Source: Laspinema palackyanum D2c (lineage in GTDB: Bacteria; Cyanobacteriota; Cyanobacteriia; Cyanobacteriales; Laspinemataceae). From it: a stretch of 37,742 bases of DNA. Numbering within the stretch: the first letter of the stretch is position 1; every line of letters starts with the position of its first letter. The stretch covers positions 158,935-196,676 of the forward strand of contig NZ_JAMXFD010000004.1 in NCBI RefSeq assembly GCF_025370875.1, written 5' to 3'. Of this stretch, positions 34,497 to 37,742 are shown one piece after another. Under the pieces are notes generated by a model that was not told where the DNA came from, did no database searches, and was given only the letters and a program-made list of their open reading frames with translations. The position numbers and the translations under genes are program-made.

Positions 34497-35819
34497 ATGG
34501 CTATGGATAAAATTGTAACGGACCAATCCTTACCTCGCAGGCCCCATCTGGTCACCCCCTTACCGGGACCTCGCGCCCAAGAACTGGTCCAGCGCGATCG
34601 CGCCGTGACCTCTCCCTCCTATACCCGGGGATACCCCTTAGTTGTAGCCCGAGGAGAGGGCTGCTCTATCCAGGATGTGGATGGCAATGTCTTCCTTGAC
34701 TTTACCGCAGGCATCGCCGTCACCGCCACCGGACACGCTCATCCCCAGGTGGTGCAAGCGATTCAAGCTCAGGCAGCCCAGTTGCTACATATGTCGGGAA
34801 CCGATTTTTACTATGAACCGATGGTGGAACTGGCGGAACAGTTGGCAAAACTTGCCCCATTTCCCGCAGGTGCCAAGGTCTTTTTCAGCAATTCCGGGGC
34901 GGAATCCAACGAAGGGGCGCTCAAATTAGCCCGCTATGCTACAAGAAGGTCTCAGATTGTCGCCTTTCTGGGGGCTTTCCACGGGCGCACTTTTGGGGCC
35001 ATGTCCCTCACGGGTTCAAAAGCCGTGCAGCGTCAAGGATTTGGGCCGTTATTACCGGGAATCACCCATATTCCCTACGGCACTCATGCCAGTTTAGATT
35101 ATCTGGAGTTTCAACTGTTTAAGACGGTGTTACCCCCGGAGGAATTGGCGGCGATCGTTGTCGAACCGATTCAAGGGGAAGGGGGATATCTGGTTCCAGA
35201 AGAGGGATTCCTGGCCCGAATTCGGGAAATTTGCAGCCGCCATCACTGTTTGATGGTGGTGGATGAAGTACAATCGGGCATGGGTCGCACGGGCAAGTTG
35301 TTCGCCGTGGAACATTGGAATGTCATGCCCGATATCATTACTCTGGCCAAAGGGATTGCCAGTGGATTACCCCTCGGGGCAATTCTCGCTCGTCCAGAGT
35401 TGATGACATGGCCCCCGGGTTCTCACGCCACTACCTTTGGCGGGAATCCGGTTGCTTGTGCCGCAGCGAATGCGACGTTACAAATCCTCCTTACCCAAGG
35501 GGTGATTGCTAATGCCACCGAGATGGGTGAGTTATTACAGGAAGGTCTCAGGAAATTAGCCATACTCTATCCCCAACTCTCACAACCGCGAGGGAAAGGG
35601 TTAATGGTGGCGGTGGATTTACTCGATGAATCTGGTGCTTTCGACCCGTCCTTACGCGATCGCGCGATCGATGAGGCATTCTATCACGGACTGTTACTGA
35701 TCGGCTGTGGCAAATCCGCCATCCGCTTTTGTCCCCCGTTGGTGGTTGATGCTGAACAAATTCAGGTGGCGTTAGAGATTCTCGACTCCTGTTTCTCCAA
35801 ACTGTTGACAACACGATAA
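34497..35819 (+). CDS. class-III PLP aminotransferase (AcOAT/GABA-AT family)
   Basis: A 440-residue fold-type I PLP enzyme. Visible motifs are [20 protein letters not shown], the phosphate-binding [53 protein letters not shown] and the Schiff-base Lys285 in [14 protein letters not shown]. It belongs to the acetylornithine/4-aminobutyrate aminotransferase group, whose members use omega-amines (GABA, lysine epsilon-amine, ornithine) with 2-oxoglutarate. Some archaeal relatives are amino-acid racemases, so the reaction is not certain. The next gene encodes a DUF1338 2-oxoadipate enzyme, which makes 2-aminoadipate or lysine a reasonable substrate (inference). Start ATG 34497 or 34503; ribosome site weak. 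Between this gene and the next lies a palindromic repeat. Confidence 0.92.
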   Translation: MAMDKIVTDQSLPRRPHLVTPLPGPRAQELVQRDRAVTSPSYTRGYPLVVARGEGCSIQDVDGNVFLDFTAGIAVTATGHAHPQVVQAIQAQAAQLLHMSGTDFYYEPMVELAEQLAKLAPFPAGAKVFFSNSGAESNEGALKLARYATRRSQIVAFLGAFHGRTFGAMSLTGSKAVQRQGFGPLLPGITHIPYGTHASLDYLEFQLFKTVLPPEELAAIVVEPIQGEGGYLVPEEGFLARIREICSRHHCLMVVDEVQSGMGRTGKLFAVEHWNVMPDIITLAKGIASGLPLGAILARPELMTWPPGSHATTFGGNPVACAAANATLQILLTQGVIANATEMGELLQEGLRKLAILYPQLSQPRGKGLMVAVDLLDESGAFDPSLRDRAIDEAFYHGLLLIGCGKSAIRFCPPLVVDAEQIQVALEILDSCFSKLLTTR

Positions 35820-35910
35820 CGCCTTGGGGTTGTGGCATGGGGTAACAGAGACAGGAAACCGGGTTTCTTAACCAAAATGTTGGTGATTACTGAGATCTTG
35901 GACCCGTTGC

Positions 35911-36048
35911 AACAACCGGCGGGGGATCAATCCCCCGCCTCATAGCTAAAGTCGGATAAATCCGACTAAAAACACCATCCCATAAGACTTTTAGTCGGTT
36001 TTAACCGACTTTAGCTGTTAGGCGGGGGATTGATCCCCCGCCGGTGTT
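35911..36048. repeat. palindromic intergenic element, copy 2
   Basis: Termini AACAACCGGCGGGGGATCAA... (35911-35939) and the matching inverted arm (36021-36048) are almost perfect, with one indel. The inside repeats AGCTAAAGTCGGATAAATCC and its inverted partner. It is the same family as 8078-8223 and 37508-37742. It sits between the aminotransferase and DUF1338 genes and ends 18 bases before the ribosome site of the latter. Confidence 0.85.
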
Positions 36049-36077
36049 TATCTCTCACAATTTTTGGAGGCATTCCC

Positions 36078-37037
36078 ATGAAACCCGCATTAATCGCCCA
36101 AGAACTATGGCATCAACTTTGGCTAGATTACAGTCACCGGGTTCCCTACGCCCGAATTTACGAGACGGCAATTTCTGAAGCGGGGGGAACCGTTGCCAAT
36201 GATCATATTGCCTTTCGGTCCCTGGCCCTCTCTATTGAAACGGCGATGGGAACCGTGAATTTAGGTATCCCTCACCTGGAACAGGTTCTGGATGGGTTGG
36301 GTTATGTGCAAATGGGAGAGTTATCTTTCCCCTCCCAACACCTCTATGCGCGTCACTATCGCCATCCCCAACAGGACGAGTTTGATTTGCCGAAATTGTT
36401 TATCAGCGAGTTAATCGTGGATCAGTTGCCGCCCGAGGTGCGATCGCCTCTGGAAACAACGGTGCAGTCGGGTTTAGATATCGAAGGGTTATTAGGGTGC
36501 CAGTCTGCTATTCAAGACTTACGGGCGATGGATACTCATCCCACGGACCCTCACATTCTGGTCCAGCGACTCAAATCTCTGTTTGTTCGTCCCTGGATGC
36601 CTCCTTTGCGATCGCACCTGGAAACAGTCAATGCCGTGAGTCAGTATGGGGCTTGGGTGTTGCTGCATGGCTATACCGTCAACCATTTTACCGGCTATGT
36701 GAACCGCCAAAATACCCCCGCTTACCCGGATATCGAAACCACGGCCCAAGCACTCCGCAGTCGGGGCGTTCCCATGAAGGCGGAAATTGAAGGGACTGCC
36801 GAAGTCGGATTACGTCAAACTGCAACCCGGGCAGTACAGGAATCCGTCACCGTCCGCAGTCGGCCCGAGGGTCCTTTTCTGCAAATTCCTTGGACTTACG
36901 CTTATTATGAAATCGCTCAACGATTTGCGATCGAACCCACCCCGGGACATCCTCAACTCTTTCAAGGGTTCCTAGGCCCCAACGCCGCCCAACTCTTTGA
37001 AATGACCCGTTCCCAGGGAAGCATCCATCCGGGGTGA
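36078..37037 (+). CDS. DUF1338 protein, probable 2-oxoadipate dioxygenase/decarboxylase
   Basis: A 319-residue member of the DUF1338 family, whose characterised members (Pseudomonas putida HglS, plant FLO7-type proteins) convert 2-oxoadipate plus O2 to D-2-hydroxyglutarate and CO2 with a mononuclear Fe(II), late in lysine degradation. The expected ligands are visible: His43 and Arg47 in NDHIAFRSL, His203 in YTVNHFTGYVN and Glu278 in YYEIAQRF. Spacing is close to HglS (His70, Arg74, His226, Glu294 from memory), but the protein is about 140 residues shorter after the Glu, nearer the compact plant form. The start is ATG with GGAGG seven bases upstream; a longer frame running back into the repeat is rejected. 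It lies downstream of a class-III aminotransferase that could supply 2-oxoadipate. Confidence 0.85.
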   Translation: MKPALIAQELWHQLWLDYSHRVPYARIYETAISEAGGTVANDHIAFRSLALSIETAMGTVNLGIPHLEQVLDGLGYVQMGELSFPSQHLYARHYRHPQQDEFDLPKLFISELIVDQLPPEVRSPLETTVQSGLDIEGLLGCQSAIQDLRAMDTHPTDPHILVQRLKSLFVRPWMPPLRSHLETVNAVSQYGAWVLLHGYTVNHFTGYVNRQNTPAYPDIETTAQALRSRGVPMKAEIEGTAEVGLRQTATRAVQESVTVRSRPEGPFLQIPWTYAYYEIAQRFAIEPTPGHPQLFQGFLGPNAAQLFEMTRSQGSIHPG

Positions 37038-37310
37038 TTTTGTAAAATTTTTCCATAAATTCAGTTAACGGTAACTTTCAATACAGTTTTGCCCTCTGGC
37101 TTTTGCTACAAATTATTAAATAGAAAGCATTGCAGAACTAAAAACTGTTGCTAACGGTAAAGCAGAGAACTTAATCCTTAATAGAATTCTGATTTGAATT
37201 GACGAATTTAAACCTGGATTCAAAAGAATTGAGTCAACCTCGGAGTGGTTCTGTTTCTAAAGTTTACGTTCAGATTTTAGAAACAGTTGTTGGTTACACG
37301 GCGGGATAAA

Positions 37311-37358
37311 AGCCCGAAAGATAATAGCAGGAAATCTGTGACTATCTTTCGGGCTATT
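37311..37358 (+). terminator. terminator-like hairpin downstream of the DUF1338 gene
   Basis: AGCCCGAAAGATA and TATCTTTCGGGCT form a perfect 13-bp stem with a 19-base loop, followed by ATTTGTTT. It lies about 270 bases past the DUF1338 stop. The 37038-37310 stretch before it is A/T-rich and shows no gene. Confidence 0.6.
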
Positions 37359-37376
37359 TGTTTATCTATTCTCCTC

Positions 37377-37473
37377 GTTCAACGTCCCGACTTCAGTCGT
37401 TATGTTATCTTAGTTCAACGTCCCGACTTCAGTCGTTCTCTTTCCCCCGTTCAACGTCCCGACTTCAGTCGTT
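37377..37473. repeat. three direct repeats with a 36-base period
   Basis: Identical 25-base units start at 37377, 37413 and 37449, separated by 11-base variable segments, so the period is exactly 36. Each unit contains the small palindrome CGACTTCAGTCG. Spacers are far too short for CRISPR. Because 36 is twelve codons, a forward frame repeats VQRPDFSR, but no ribosome site or protein family supports it. Confidence 0.8.
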
Positions 37474-37507
37474 ATCTTCCACAAATCGGATTGTTCGTAG
37501 CCAACAA

Positions 37508-37742
37508 CCGCTGGGGGTTAAAACCCCCAGCTAATAGCTAAAGTCGGTTAAAACCGACTAAAAACACCACTGAATAAGATTTTCACAGCCCGCTGGGGGT
37601 TAAAACCCCCAGCTAATAGCTAAAGTCGGTTAAAACCGACTAAAAACACCACTGAATAAAATTTCCACAGCCCGCTGGGGGTTAAAACCCCCAGCTAATA
37701 GCTAAAGTCGGTTAAAACCGACTAAAAACACCACTGAATAAA
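37508..37742. repeat. 82-bp tandem array of double-hairpin units (runs off window)
   Basis: Units start at 37508, 37590 and 37672, a period of 82 bases, with near-identical sequence; the third is cut by the window edge. Each unit holds two perfect hairpins, GCTGGGGG/CCCCCAGC around TTAAAA and AGTCGGTT/AACCGACT around AA, followed by AAAAACACCACTGAATAA. The second hairpin and the AAAACACCACTG tail are shared with the palindromic elements at 8078 and 35911, so the array is a tandem form of that family. Confidence 0.88.

Noticed and set aside
36030-36077. 16-codon N-terminal extension of the DUF1338 protein
   Set aside because: It runs into the palindromic repeat, and the downstream ATG has an ideal GGAGG.
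37377-37473. CRISPR-like repeat-spacer pattern
   Set aside because: Spacers are only 11 bases, there are three units, and no cas gene is nearby.
37287-37541. 84-codon forward frame with VQRPDFSR repeats
   Set aside because: It arises from the 36-base repeat and the hairpin upstream. It begins inside non-coding sequence without a ribosome site.

Overview
The window is chromosomal DNA of a cyanobacterium, most likely a filamentous Oscillatoriales-type species; the genus cannot be fixed from sequence alone. Evidence: frequent HIP1-type GCGATCGC octamers, a CrtO-type beta-carotene ketolase, a CrtISO-like oxidoreductase, very large PAS-rich hybrid histidine kinases, WD40/STAND proteins, PF09720 and DUF1778 antitoxins, and abundant palindromic intergenic repeats. 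No rRNA, tRNA, CRISPR array, integrase or transposase was recognised.

Layout. The left edge holds the 5' 839 codons of a minus-strand STAND NTPase (NB-ARC plus the first WD40 repeat) that runs off the window. Next come hairpin repeats and three small antitoxin-type genes without intact toxins; the third overlaps a 9-codon remnant of a ParE/RelE toxin. Then follow a CrtISO-like FAD oxidoreductase, a glutathionyl-hydroquinone-reductase-like GST with an unknown upstream gene, an HDAC-family deacetylase, a membrane-anchored seven-bladed WD40 protein, two tandem mgtE Mg2+ transporters, a highly structured non-coding stretch, a Na+/H+ antiporter with a USP-like tail, crtO, a second antiporter, a saccharopine-dehydrogenase-like gene paired with an aldehyde dehydrogenase, and an NADPH-dependent FMN reductase.

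From about 23.1 to 34.1 kb all five genes are on the minus strand and all are signal-transduction genes: a DUF4118/5xPAS/GAF hybrid kinase, a kinase with an ethylene-receptor-type membrane domain and two kinase-receiver cores, a CheY-like receiver, a CheC phosphatase, and a PAS hybrid kinase. The last three look like one operon. The right end holds a class-III aminotransferase followed by a DUF1338 protein (2-oxoadipate dioxygenase/decarboxylase, HglS/FLO7 family), then tandem repeats that run off the window.

How the genes may work together. The saccharopine-dehydrogenase-like protein, aldehyde dehydrogenase, class-III aminotransferase and DUF1338 enzyme match in type the successive steps of a plant-like lysine/2-aminoadipate degradation route. 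They sit in two cassettes about 12 kb apart with the signalling block between. This is the most interesting metabolic inference here. The most interesting single gene is the ethylene-receptor-like double hybrid kinase, which keeps the Asp, Tyr, Cys and His of the copper/ethylene site but has Ser where plant ETR1 has Pro36. The best non-coding candidate is the multi-hairpin region upstream of the second mgtE. A palindromic repeat family occurs at three places and expands into an 82-bp tandem array at the right edge.
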